The translations under genes were made by a program, and so were the position numbers. From Legionella steigerwaltii (GTDB lineage Bacteria; Pseudomonadota; Gammaproteobacteria; Legionellales; Legionellaceae): DNA of 64,000 bases. Position 1 is the stretch's first letter, and each line of letters opens with the position of its first letter. The stretch is from NCBI RefSeq assembly GCF_001468065.1, contig NZ_LNYZ01000038.1, positions 106,368-170,367 of the forward strand, written 5' to 3'. Below, piece by piece: positions 8,744-16,958 of this stretch. Under the pieces are notes generated by a model. That model did not search any database, was not told where the DNA came from, and saw only the letters and a list, made by a program, of their open reading frames with translations.

Positions 8744-10857
8744 GTTAAATTCCCGTGTGCAAATTGAAAAGGTGGTTCTTTACCAACAATTGTTTTAATC
8801 CATGGCACTTGGCGAAATCGATCTCGCGAATGGCCAGTGGCAAGATGAACGTCAATAAACCCCTTATCAAAAAGGAGTTTTGCGCAATCCTCGCCTCTAA
8901 CATTGTTTCCTAGATCTGAATCAATATAAATAAGAGTATTCTTACAATAATTATTTATTTCATTTACGAACTCATCAAATGACGAATAGGTTGAAATACT
9001 TTGTCCAGCCTCTTCAGCCGCAAAGATCCAAGTCATTCGCATCATTTCATCATCATCAATAAAAACCACCGTATTTATAAGTTCTTTCTCTGGAGTCTCA
9101 ATAATTTTAATATAAGGTACATAAGATTTTGGTATGATTTTAACGCCAATATTTTCACATCGATTTCGTATAGCAATATCTTCAAAGCAACTTGTAACTA
9201 AAATAGCTTTACCATTTAAATTAAGCTCTTCAATCACATCTAAACCATTTTTAACATCAGCGAGCAACTCATAATCCACTAAATATAATATTGGAGTTTC
9301 TGGATCAACTTTATACTGACCTAAGTCGATCGCGTTATAAAAATGAAACATTTTAACGTGTGAAATATTTGAAAACCGTTCATTCCATGCGTCATGGATG
9401 GATATATCGTCATCTAATACGACAATATTAGTACCATACCTAATATTCATTGAGTCACAGAACCAACTAGGGGGGTTAGACCGAATTAGAGTGATATGAA
9501 TTTTTGTCCCAACTTTTTCTTCAGAGTGAATATACATTGAACCATTGATCTGCTCTAAATATTGTTTAGCATAAGATAAACCAAAACCAGCACCAGTTTT
9601 CTTATTAAAGCTAAATCCTTGCTCTGTAACCTTTGGCAAGATATCGGGAGGAATGCCGCAGCCATTATCTTCAATAATAATTTCGACATGCGTAGTATTG
9701 CATGTTAGAGAGATAATAATAGAGCCATTAGAATTAACTGCCTCAATACCATTATTAATGAGATTGGATAGAACGCGCTTAAAAGAATCAGGGTGTATCT
9801 TAGAAAAACAATTATATGAGTGGTCAGACCCAAGTAAGTTGATTTGGATTTTGGTTGCGTAATATTCATATCTTTTTTCTGCAACGATATTATCTAAAAC
9901 TACAAATATTAATTCTGGAGAATTATTCATATATATTTCGCTACTTTTACAGTCAAGCAAATTATTTTTTGATTGTAAGAGTAGGTTATTAGCAATATCA
10001 TTGATTCTTTTAGCTGCATTTCTGATCATAATGCGTTTATTTTCAGGAATCGATGTTACATCAGATACTGCGGTGTTTATTGCCGCTAATGGTGATCGGA
10101 TATCGTGAGCAACAAGCTCAGCAATATTTTTTCTTACCTCGTAATAGGCTTTTTCTTTCTGTAAATTGATTATTTCTCGATGTTCATCAATAAATTTATT
10201 AGCAATTTGTCTATATTCATTAATTTCAACTTTTGCAAAATCAACAGCATTATTAGTTTGATGTGATGAAATAAAATCAAGCAAGTATTCGGTATTGTTT
10301 GCTATTTTTTTTCTCATAGAAAGGAATAGAAATAAGAAATTAAAAAGAAATATTCCAAGTACGATCAATAAAATTAACAAAAGACCATAGGACACTGGCA
10401 AAGTATAGATAGAATTATATTGCTTACTTGCAACCACCGAGCCCAATATCTTTTCATCATTTTTAATTAATGTTATACCAGAAATTTGCCCATTATCTTT
10501 TTTGCATAGAAGGTAATTGCTTTTGCTGTTTTCTTCGCAAGTACCTACATCTTCTATTTTATTTTTTAAAGGAACAAATGTTATTGAGTCTAGTTTGCGT
10601 TCATTACCTAAATTGTATAGTACTAAATCGAGAGCATCCTTATTATTAAGCAGCAGATACCTACCAATTTCATCAGTGGTAAATGAGTCATTAATAATTA
10701 AATTTCTGGAAAAAACACTCATCTGATTATGAAAATAATCTTTTGCAAGCATGAGTATAAATCCAAAAATAATAAATTGGATTAGAGCAGAATAGGCCAT
10801 TTTCTTGATAAAAATTGCTTTGATTGAAGAGCTTTTATTTTTCATAAGCATATCCAT
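8740..10857 (-). CDS. Membrane hybrid histidine kinase with two receiver domains
   Basis: About 705 residues if started at the ATG at 10857; a longer frame runs to 10935 and ATG 10845 is also possible. Two membrane segments (about 22-39 and 152-180) flank a roughly 110-residue periplasmic loop. Then follow HisKA with phospho-His in ELVAHDIRSPLAA (His 251), HATPase with NLINNGIEA, EDNGCGIP and GAGFGL boxes, and two receivers. The first receiver has LDDD, acceptor in LVDYE and K in IPKSY; the second has FIDDDE, acceptor in YIDSD and K in VGKEP. It overlaps the periplasmic-binding gene by about 23 bp, so the two products probably work together. Confidence 0.88.
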   Translation of the reverse strand: MDMLMKNKSSSIKAIFIKKMAYSALIQFIIFGFILMLAKDYFHNQMSVFSRNLIINDSFTTDEIGRYLLLNNKDALDLVLYNLGNERKLDSITFVPLKNKIEDVGTCEENSKSNYLLCKKDNGQISGITLIKNDEKILGSVVASKQYNSIYTLPVSYGLLLILLIVLGIFLFNFLFLFLSMRKKIANNTEYLLDFISSHQTNNAVDFAKVEINEYRQIANKFIDEHREIINLQKEKAYYEVRKNIAELVAHDIRSPLAAINTAVSDVTSIPENKRIMIRNAAKRINDIANNLLLQSKNNLLDCKSSEIYMNNSPELIFVVLDNIVAEKRYEYYATKIQINLLGSDHSYNCFSKIHPDSFKRVLSNLINNGIEAVNSNGSIIISLTCNTTHVEIIIEDNGCGIPPDILPKVTEQGFSFNKKTGAGFGLSYAKQYLEQINGSMYIHSEEKVGTKIHITLIRSNPPSWFCDSMNIRYGTNIVVLDDDISIHDAWNERFSNISHVKMFHFYNAIDLGQYKVDPETPILYLVDYELLADVKNGLDVIEELNLNGKAILVTSCFEDIAIRNRCENIGVKIIPKSYVPYIKIIETPEKELINTVVFIDDDEMMRMTWIFAAEEAGQSISTYSSFDEFVNEINNYCKNTLIYIDSDLGNNVRGEDCAKLLFDKGFIDVHLATGHSRDRFRQVPWIKTIVGKEPPFQFAHGNLT

Positions 10858-11926
10858 TGCTATTAACTGATAAAATAACGTAATTGGTCGATCGATGAAA
10901 TTGACCATTATGTAAATAAGCCCCGGTAATGCCAATATAATCAGTACTTAATATGCTGTTTGTATTGACGATACCGGTTCTATTCAATGCTTTCAAAATA
11001 ATCTTCATCGAATCATAAGTGTATGCTGCCAATACAGTGGGTTTTTCATGGAATTTTTGAATATAAATATTTTCAAATTTAGTTAAAGCATCATAGGGCT
11101 GTATAAAATCCAAATTGCGGATAAAATGAGAGTGAATTACTTTATCATTTAGTCGCATAAAAAATGTTTGACTAACTGAAGAACCAAAGTTTTCTGTGCC
11201 AATAAAAACAGTGCTATGGTTATTCATAATATTGGCAATTTTTGCTGATGCTATTGCACCTGACAATAAAAAAACATATTGATATTTTCGTTCATTCAAA
11301 AAAAATCTCAATTTTCCCTCTATATCGCTGTCATTTTCTAGAAAATCGAATGTAGAATATTGTACGTGTTCATTTTTTAGAATGCTGGAATACACTTCCT
11401 TATACTTTAGCATCTCATCACGGTTAATTTCCGTTATAAGCAACACGTTGTTTATATTTTTATAGCGCTCATGTAAGTAGCTCATCATTTTGTCAGCTTG
11501 GTAATTATAGCTTGGCATAAAGATGAAAATATTCTTAGGTAGTTGATCAGAGTTGGTGGTGCTAGCGTAGGAAGTAAAAATAGGTATGGTGTCATTTTTC
11601 TGTTCTTTTACAGCTAATAACAAGTCTGATAGATATTCAAACCCAATAATTGCAGAGCAAGAGTCATTTACCATTTGATTATAAATATGCATTGGCTCTA
11701 ATGGTCTGTTATTATAAAAATAGCTCTTAATCACAACTTTGTTAGAGGGATCATTTTCTTCTTTGGCAAGATATGCTGCATTTAAAAAAGACTGACCATA
11801 TGATTTTAAATTTTCAACAATCCTACCGGTTAAACATATTTTAATTTTAGATTGTGCGTGAACAACAGTGGATATTAATATAGAAAACAATAAGATGATT
11901 GCCTTAGAGCTATTTAATAAATTCAT
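10835..11926 (-). CDS. Periplasmic ligand-binding protein (branched-chain amino acid receptor type)
   Basis: A 363-residue exported protein with a signal peptide ending near residue 24 (STVVHA). It is followed by a type I periplasmic binding fold of the LivJ/Peripla_BP_6 class: an opening strand KIKICLTG, AAYLAKEEND, IIGFEYLSD and AAYTYDSMKIILKAL near the end. There is no ABC permease or ATPase nearby. The gene is enclosed by overlaps in an operon with a membrane kinase (17 bp with the hydrolase upstream, about 23 bp with the kinase downstream). The likely job is therefore to present a ligand to the kinase rather than import it, as LuxP does for LuxQ. Confidence 0.8.
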   Translation of the reverse strand: MNLLNSSKAIILLFSILISTVVHAQSKIKICLTGRIVENLKSYGQSFLNAAYLAKEENDPSNKVVIKSYFYNNRPLEPMHIYNQMVNDSCSAIIGFEYLSDLLLAVKEQKNDTIPIFTSYASTTNSDQLPKNIFIFMPSYNYQADKMMSYLHERYKNINNVLLITEINRDEMLKYKEVYSSILKNEHVQYSTFDFLENDSDIEGKLRFFLNERKYQYVFLLSGAIASAKIANIMNNHSTVFIGTENFGSSVSQTFFMRLNDKVIHSHFIRNLDFIQPYDALTKFENIYIQKFHEKPTVLAAYTYDSMKIILKALNRTGIVNTNSILSTDYIGITGAYLHNGQFHRSTNYVILSVNSNGYAYEK

Positions 11927-12803
11927 TTAAAAGCTCACTAAAACGATCATTCTCTTCTAGATGTGGGTAGTGAGAAGATTTATTGAAAGTTATAATTTCA
12001 TGATTGTTCGCCAATGCTATTTGGTGTCCGTTCATGACAAAATCGTGAAAACCATTTATCCATAATTTACGGATTTTAAGCTCATTAATATTAACAGAAA
12101 AATTCGCTTCTTTTGAATAAAGATCTTTTCTTACACTGATAAATGTGTTCATATCTAATGGTAAGTTGATGTTTTTTTGGACATTTTGGACCAAATCATA
12201 ATATTCTAAATTGGCCCAATATAAATAAGGTCTCTCTATATTTTCTTGGAAAACTGGAGTTAATTGTTCTGATAGTTCCCAGATTTTATTAAGGTCAAGA
12301 TTATTAATTTCATTTAATATTTTGTTATATAGCTCTAAATTACTTTTTTTCAGATAGGATAGGTCTAGCATTAAATTATTCAAACGAGGTGTTAGTATTG
12401 ATTGAGCGGTAGAAACAAAAACACCAGGGATGGTAGACTCATAACTTTTGTAGTAATCAAAAAGAAGTTTTGCACCATAGCTATGTCCAATCAAAGCATT
12501 GATGTTAAGATTAAAATGGTCATCAAGGTATAGAATTATTTTTTGCAAATCATTTATATTATCTTGCTGTAATACTAGCTTTTTAATTTTATTAGATTTA
12601 CCGCAATTTCGTTGATCATATAGAATAATATTGCACTGCAGAGAATTAAATAAATTATGATGATCAATAAGATACTCTATGGTTCCACAATTGAGACCTG
12701 GGCCACCATGAATGAAAAGAGCATAAGGTAGATTGGAGCTTTTAGTAAATCTGACTATATAAAATTCTTGATGTGGCAAAATATCTTTTTTGTAAGCTTT
12801 CAT
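11910..12803 (-). CDS. Alpha/beta hydrolase, proline iminopeptidase type
   Basis: A 297-residue hydrolase. HGGPG at 32-36 forms the oxyanion region and DQRNCGKS at 63-70 is the family hallmark of proline iminopeptidases and relatives. The nucleophile is S108 in GHSYG, with a likely Asp in NGFHDFVM (about 245) and His in SSHYPH (about 279). No signal peptide is seen. Its ATG overlaps the repressor stop by 1 bp (TAATG). In a sensory operon it could make, trim or destroy a small signal, perhaps a peptide or ester. Substrate unknown. Confidence 0.82.
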   Translation of the reverse strand: MKAYKKDILPHQEFYIVRFTKSSNLPYALFIHGGPGLNCGTIEYLIDHHNLFNSLQCNIILYDQRNCGKSNKIKKLVLQQDNINDLQKIILYLDDHFNLNINALIGHSYGAKLLFDYYKSYESTIPGVFVSTAQSILTPRLNNLMLDLSYLKKSNLELYNKILNEINNLDLNKIWELSEQLTPVFQENIERPYLYWANLEYYDLVQNVQKNINLPLDMNTFISVRKDLYSKEANFSVNINELKIRKLWINGFHDFVMNGHQIALANNHEIITFNKSSHYPHLEENDRFSELLNEFIK

Positions 12804-13453
12804 TAGTAATTATTTTCTCGAAATATTCTGCGGATCCATACAATTGGGGCAGCAAATTTAATGGCGGTATTTTTTATTTCTTTTTTCACTAATGTAGTTT
12901 TTTCATTTAAACAAACTAAGTCATAGCGAGCTGGTTCTTGTCCATGTCTTAAGATCCTGACAAATACTTCATCATTGTCCGCAATAATAATACAATCTTT
13001 GCCAATGGCACTCTCAATATTGTTGACTATTATACCGCCAACATAATTCCCAGGGTATAAGAAAGGGATCATGCCATCATCTTTTATAACGGTGTCAATA
13101 GAGTGTTGTAGTTCTCTGAATAGGAGTAATTCTTTAGCTATGTGGCTTTCGTCAGCCTCTTGGATATCTAGATCTTTTGTGATTATTGTGGCATTTTTAC
13201 CAATGCCATGCATTAACCATGATTCTGTGCAATAAATATTTAACTCTTTAGCTCGTTTAACGATTTTTACAGCTCCCTGCTGGGATAAACCTCCTCCCCA
13301 GGCCAATTCCCATCCCTTTAATGATTGAGCAGTAAAATTAGAATCGCGACAAAAATCTTCTCGTGTAAAAGACAGGAGATGCTCGCGTATGAATCTTATT
13401 CTCTTGCCCCGAGACTCGGGGGATGAAACATTGTCTATTACAGGATTGCTCAT
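12803..13453 (-). CDS. lvrR: LvrR-like repressor with inactive S24-type C-terminus
   Basis: A 216-residue two-domain repressor. The N-terminal helix-turn-helix covers about 14-70 (RIRFIREHL...FTAQSLKGWELAWG). The C-terminal domain resembles the LexA/CI S24 fold (DDGMIPFLYPGNYVGG, then a strand with VFVRIL). The usual serine before Met is Gly (DGM rather than DSM), so autocleavage is unlikely and release must come another way. It is divergent from lvrA across a 236-bp gap with TTTACC repeats, and it heads the operon encoding hydrolase, binding protein, kinase and DHp protein. The lvrR name follows its position. Confidence 0.72.
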   Translation of the reverse strand: MSNPVIDNVSSPESRGKRIRFIREHLLSFTREDFCRDSNFTAQSLKGWELAWGGGLSQQGAVKIVKRAKELNIYCTESWLMHGIGKNATIITKDLDIQEADESHIAKELLLFRELQHSIDTVIKDDGMIPFLYPGNYVGGIIVNNIESAIGKDCIIIADNDEVFVRILRHGQEPARYDLVCLNEKTTLVKKEIKNTAIKFAAPIVWIRRIFRENNY

Positions 13454-13494
13454 ATTTAAATAATTCAGTCAGGTGCATGTTTATTCTATGATAT

Positions 13495-13640
13495 ACCAAA
13501 ATGGTTAATAAATCTTCGTAAGAATTTACCAAAAAAATAGTATAAAAAACATCAAAATACAATGCGTCATAGCATATAAGGTGTAACAAATCATTATAAA
13601 TTTACCTTATTGGTAAAAAAATTATTGTAATTTTTACCAT
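13495..13640. promoter_or_regulatory. Repeated TTTACC/GGTAAA operators between lvrR and lvrA
   Basis: The divergent intergenic region holds ACCAAAATGGT (13495-13505), a half site TTTACCAAA (13525-13533), a palindrome TTTACC-TTATT-GGTAAA (13601-13617) and another TTTTTACC half site (from 13631). The shared TACC unit and dyad symmetry suggest binding sites for the HTH repressor encoded on the left. Confidence 0.5.
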
Positions 13641-13689
13641 TGAGTGATAGTCTTATCTAAATAAATTAGATAAATAAAAGGATTTGTTG

Positions 13690-14664
13690 ATGAAGTTTGA
13701 TGTTGAGTTATACATTAATGCTAGGAAACAAATAGAAAAAAAGTTTCAATTATTGCCCTATGGTCCTAGATTAATTATTTATGAGCTATTAAATCTTGCA
13801 AATCCTTTTACAGGAATTGTATCTGACATTAGTTATCGTGATCTATCAAGATCCTTAGAGATTAAAACCGCTCCAGGTCGAATCAACAGTGGTGTTCCAT
13901 CTAAGCAAACCATCAGAAATTTCATAAAGTCTATAGAACATGAGTGTGGTGAATACTTTCAAGTTATAACTGAAGGGCAAAATTTAAAATTTATATTCCC
14001 AGAGGTTCCTAAGATCTATGATCAATTGATTAGAAGGAAAGAATTTAACACAGATCTTAATTCACCTAAATCCCTTATAGATTCTGATAGAGAAGGAGAT
14101 TTAGAGGCAAAATCTAACGTAGAAGTTAACAGAGAAGCTAACACACTAAAGAACTCTGCAAAGAATATTAATATATTTAATATAACTAACTCAAACAAAC
14201 AAACTGACATTGCGAATAATGATTTTTGTCGCAGAAAAAAACAAATTGATGACAACTTTTACCCAAACGCAAAAACCATCGAAATAGCATTTTCCATGGG
14301 GCTAACTAAAGTCACCGATTTTCACGAAATTCAGGCTTTCATCAAACACAACAAGAAGCAAAACACTCAATGGGCGGATTTTAATCCAGTATTCATTAAC
14401 TGGCTGGAAAGGGATGCCCAATATACTCAAAACAAACAACAAAAGGCACAAGGACAATTAAGGAGTCATTACAATGAGCGTGGTACCAATCAAAGCACTC
14501 TTCACCAAACACCACTCCAGAGAGTCAGCGAGCAGCATGGCATTTCAATCGAATCACTCTGGGGCAACTCCGGCGATGAACTCAACTCCGGTGCATTTAT
14601 CGAAGGAACACTTGTCCAGGCTCTGGATGAGACTGACTGCAATCTACGGACAGCTTTTTATTAG
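13690..14664 (+). CDS. lvrA: LvrA-like protein
   Basis: A 324-residue protein. The ATG at 13690 is preceded by AGGA at 8-bp spacing, better than the TTG six bases earlier. Residues 1-115 look like a winged-helix plasmid replication or regulatory domain (RLIIYELLNL...ISYRDLSRSLEI...PSKQTIRNFIKSIE). The middle is Asn/Lys-rich linker. Residues about 200-250 hold a DnaT-like segment (FYPNAKTIEIAFSMGL...FINWLERDAQ). lvrA leads the lvr genes in Legionella conjugative elements. Its last 191 bp overlap lvrB in another frame, which is unusual. Confidence 0.68.
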   Translation: MKFDVELYINARKQIEKKFQLLPYGPRLIIYELLNLANPFTGIVSDISYRDLSRSLEIKTAPGRINSGVPSKQTIRNFIKSIEHECGEYFQVITEGQNLKFIFPEVPKIYDQLIRRKEFNTDLNSPKSLIDSDREGDLEAKSNVEVNREANTLKNSAKNINIFNITNSNKQTDIANNDFCRRKKQIDDNFYPNAKTIEIAFSMGLTKVTDFHEIQAFIKHNKKQNTQWADFNPVFINWLERDAQYTQNKQQKAQGQLRSHYNERGTNQSTLHQTPLQRVSEQHGISIESLWGNSGDELNSGAFIEGTLVQALDETDCNLRTAFY

Positions 14665-15148
14665 TAAGCATGGGGAAAAGGATACGGGTGTTTGGTTCGC
14701 TGCACTTAAAGATTTAACTCCAAAAGCATTAGACAGTGGTGTGGAGCGATTAATGACCATGAGTAAAAGTGATAAGTTTTGTGAATTTCCACCCAACTGC
14801 CTTCAGTTTCGTGCTTTGTGCCTTGGTTTCTACAGTGATTTGCGCCTGCCTTCTGCTGCTCAGGCGCATAGAGAGGTTTTAAACAGCGCCTATTCAGCGA
14901 ACCCAAACTGGAGTCACGCAATTGTTAAATTTACTGCTAAACGATTAGGGGTTAAATTTTTGGAAATTGATAATGAAGGTCATTCTTTTTCGGTATTTAA
15001 GGAGGCATATGAACAGGTATGTCATTTAATGAGACAAGGTCACCAGATCCCGGAAATTAAAGAGCAGGTGTTGCTCGCAAAGCCCCAATCAAAAGACATT
15101 GCAACAACACATCTTGCAAAAATACGCCAGTTATTGGGGGTTGCATGA
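14474..15148 (+). CDS. lvrB: LvrB-like protein
   Basis: A 224-residue soluble protein. AAGGAG sits 8-9 bases before the ATG at 14474, inside lvrA. From residue 45 onward the sequence is of the replication-accessory type seen in prophage and plasmid genes (LWMRLTAIYGQLF...LKALDSGVERLM...FPPNCLQFRALCLG). The first 45 residues lie in the overlap with lvrA, are low in hydrophobic pattern and may be dispensable. No catalytic motif is visible. By order (lvrR, lvrA, lvrB, csr remnant) it matches the Legionella lvr module. Confidence 0.68.
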   Translation: MSVVPIKALFTKHHSRESASSMAFQSNHSGATPAMNSTPVHLSKEHLSRLWMRLTAIYGQLFISKHGEKDTGVWFAALKDLTPKALDSGVERLMTMSKSDKFCEFPPNCLQFRALCLGFYSDLRLPSAAQAHREVLNSAYSANPNWSHAIVKFTAKRLGVKFLEIDNEGHSFSVFKEAYEQVCHLMRQGHQIPEIKEQVLLAKPQSKDIATTHLAKIRQLLGVA

Positions 15149-15348
15149 TGAAACAAATTCCATGTTTAAAACTGTTTACAAAGGAAGAGCTGTACTGTCT
15201 TTTAAACGCCTGCTCTGAGTCTTTGGCTCTGGCCTACCAGGAAATTCATGAATGCGATTTATGGCACATTGCGATGGAGGCACGATTGGCATGTGAAGCG
15301 CTTCGATTCGAGATTGATTCACAAAAAAAAGAGCATTCAATTCATTAA
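15145..15348 (+). CDS. Small helical protein of the lvr cluster
   Basis: A 67-residue acidic helical protein overlapping the lvrB stop by 4 bp (ATGA), so translationally coupled. It is not CsrA: it lacks the MLILTRR opening and the GNQVRIGI strand, although it occupies the slot next to a csrA remnant. I do not recognise it. Confidence 0.6.
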   Translation: MMKQIPCLKLFTKEELYCLLNACSESLALAYQEIHECDLWHIAMEARLACEALRFEIDSQKKEHSIH

Positions 15349-15367
15349 CTAATAAAAGGAACACAGC

Positions 15368-15452
15368 ATGCTAATACTTATACACAGAATCGAAAAAGCA
15401 TCGAATTAAAGTTGTTGGTTTGGTTTATAACCAGGATATAAAAGGGATCACT
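15368..15452 (+). pseudogene. Decayed CsrA/CsrT (LvrC-type) gene
   Basis: Two pieces in different frames together recall CsrA. The first (15368-15409) reads MLILIHRIEK then stops, against the CsrA opening MLILTRRIGE. The second (15405-15452) reads IKVVGLVYNQDIKGIT, against the central VLGVKGNQVRIGIN strand pair. The segment that should lie between is missing and the C-terminal helix is absent. Position after lvrB is where csrA paralogues (lvrC, csrT) sit in Legionella conjugative elements. The loss would remove RNA-level control of transfer from this element. Confidence 0.6.
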
Positions 15453-15453
15453 A

Positions 15454-15825
15454 ATGAATATAATAAAAACACTCATGCTATCCACAGTGCTAATAGTCAT
15501 GAATGGGGCTGCTTTTGCTGAGACTGAATCAACGCTGGAAAACAATCGGAAGACTCATCTCTTCTCCTTAACTTATAATAAAATGACTGCTCAGAGAGGA
15601 GTCGACACTTTTAACAAGATTCTTAAAGGTGGCGGTCTTTATGCTCTTTTGCTTTCAATGAACACAGAGCTTCCTGATATAGCAAAAACAGCGGAGTTTG
15701 TAATGCTATTCAATGAGATTAATTCTACAAACCAAATTCTGTCACGCCTTCTAATGGAAATGCAAAAAAACAATCAATTATTACGCAAGAATACGCCCAA
15801 TAAAGGAGTTGCTATGGATGGATAA
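15454..15825 (+). CDS. Secreted protein at head of transfer operon
   Basis: A 123-residue protein with a clear signal peptide (cleavage near AAFA, residue 22). The mature part is about 100 residues, without cysteines and predicted helical, including ILKGGGLYALLLSMNTELPDIAKT. That stretch is similar in wording to TraH encoded here (LSGGAGYALNLALETELPEIAH), so the two may share a segment. AAGGGA precedes the ATG. Its place before the pilin gene suggests a pilus-related role. Function unknown. Confidence 0.7.
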   Translation: MNIIKTLMLSTVLIVMNGAAFAETESTLENNRKTHLFSLTYNKMTAQRGVDTFNKILKGGGLYALLLSMNTELPDIAKTAEFVMLFNEINSTNQILSRLLMEMQKNNQLLRKNTPNKGVAMDG

Positions 15826-15881
15826 GCAATCCTTTTAAAGCTACAAAAAAATATTATTCATTAAGTAGGAAAGAATAAAAA

Positions 15882-15938
15882 ATGAGCATTAATTTAGTCT
15901 CAGGGGATTTCTTTACCCAAAAAAAGGAGATTTATTAA
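15882..15938 (+). CDS. Possible 18-residue leader ORF
   Basis: An 18-codon frame (begins MSINLVSGD) with an upstream GGAAAG and ending 2 bp before the next ATG. The ribosome-binding site of the next gene lies inside its last codons, which would suit translational coupling. It is unsupported apart from spacing. Confidence 0.22.
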   Translation: MSINLVSGDFFTQKKEIY

Positions 15939-15940
15939 AA

Positions 15941-16339
15941 ATGAAACAAATGAAGCTTAAAAAATCATCAGTATTCCTAAGCACCTTGCTTTTATCGGGA
16001 GCCGTGTTTTCGGCCTCTCTGGATAAAGAGGAGTTGGCTTCAGAGTGCCAATTTTTGGGAGCTAGTTTGAGCCAATTGGCAAAAGCCAACCTCAAAGAGT
16101 ATTGCACAATCGATGTAGGTTATTCAGGAAGCATGGTGGAGCAGTCTGCCTCCTTAATTCGAGGCGAACGCATGGAACTTGCACGGGATAATCTCGATTT
16201 TGCGAATAGAACATTAGCACGCGTTGCATCTAATTATAACGATTGTCCTTATTTCTCATCAATGACACGACCTTTTACACAAAAAATCAATCATTTAATT
16301 CACGAATTAGATTCACTCAATCAGCGTTCATCAAACTAA
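15941..16339 (+). CDS. Secreted cysteine-containing protein of the transfer operon
   Basis: A 132-residue protein with a signal peptide (LLLSGAVFSA, cleavage near 23). The mature helical protein has three cysteines (SECQF, EYCTI, NDCPY). An AAGGAG lies at the expected spacing from the ATG. I do not recognise the family. It lies immediately before the pilin gene, so it may be a periplasmic pilus-assembly factor specific to this type of element. Confidence 0.7.
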   Translation: MKQMKLKKSSVFLSTLLLSGAVFSASLDKEELASECQFLGASLSQLAKANLKEYCTIDVGYSGSMVEQSASLIRGERMELARDNLDFANRTLARVASNYNDCPYFSSMTRPFTQKINHLIHELDSLNQRSSN

Positions 16340-16350
16340 AGGAGAGCATT

Positions 16351-16674
16351 ATGAATGTAAGTGCAGTAATCAGAAAGAGCAGTATCAAGCTCTATGAATT
16401 TATGAGGTGGTCTCTGCCCTTGCTGGTATTAAGTTGGCTTATTGTTTTATGCCTTACCAATATAGGTCATGCAGAAGGTCAAAATTATTTGAGTGGGGTC
16501 AAAAGCGACGTCAGTGCAACCTTCGGTAAGAATTCGGATTTGCCTGGGTATTTGTATGCAGGAGAAACGCTGGTGGCGGGCGTTACCTGGATGAAAACCA
16601 AAAGTCCTTGGGTGTTTGTGGGATTGCCTTTACTCATGATCTTCACGCATTGGGGTTTAAGTTATGTCGCATAA
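16351..16674 (+). CDS. traA: F-type conjugative pilin TraA
   Basis: A 107-residue prepilin. The ATG at 16351 follows AAGGAGAG; a longer upstream reading would overlap the preceding gene. A long leader (41 residues, hydrophobic core WSLPLLVLSWLIVLCL, ending GHA) precedes a mature protein of about 66 residues. The mature part matches F pilin in order: VSATFGKNSDL (F has VKATFGKDS), then hydrophobic segment one (AGETLVAGVTWMKTKS) and segment two (WVFVGLPLLMIFTHWGL). The F leader is 51 and the mature pilin 70 residues, so size fits. It would form the pilus shaft after leader removal and membrane insertion. Confidence 0.85.
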   Translation: MNVSAVIRKSSIKLYEFMRWSLPLLVLSWLIVLCLTNIGHAEGQNYLSGVKSDVSATFGKNSDLPGYLYAGETLVAGVTWMKTKSPWVFVGLPLLMIFTHWGLSYVA

Positions 16675-16954
16675 CTATTCCACATTTATGTTGTCAGAGG
16701 AACCACGCATAGCAGGGATTCCTTTGACCACTGGATTACCCGTGTATTTGCTCACGGGTATTGGATTACTAATTGGTTATGCACCGCAGCTTTTTGTGAT
16801 TGGGGCCGTTTTAAGTTTAATCATGCATGTTCAGTTTGGTGGGCTGCCTTTACGGGTTTTATTAGGCATTATTTATTGGTCCTTACCGCATGCCATGACG
16901 ACGCTTATTTTTAGGTCATTCCCTAATTCCGCGCATCGAATCTACGTGGGGTGA
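16664..16954 (+). CDS. traL: TraL pilus assembly protein
   Basis: A 96-residue inner-membrane protein of the TraL/VirB3 type, starting inside the traA stop region (11-bp overlap). It has the family opening EEPRIAGIPLTTGLPV, two close membrane helices (about 23-60) and a conserved C-terminal FRSFPNSAHRIYVG. It works with the TraC ATPase in pilus formation. Confidence 0.88.
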   Translation: MSHNYSTFMLSEEPRIAGIPLTTGLPVYLLTGIGLLIGYAPQLFVIGAVLSLIMHVQFGGLPLRVLLGIIYWSLPHAMTTLIFRSFPNSAHRIYVG

Positions 16955-16958
16955 GTTT

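Noticed and set aside
10858..10935. Extending the kinase N-terminus to 10935
   Set aside because: The extra 26 residues overlap deep into the receptor gene and add no membrane or domain feature; starts at 10857-10845 put the first helix at a normal position.
15145..15348. Calling the small lvr-cluster gene a CsrA paralogue
   Set aside because: It has neither the MLILTRR opening nor the GNQVRIGI strand; the csrA-like fragments are just downstream.
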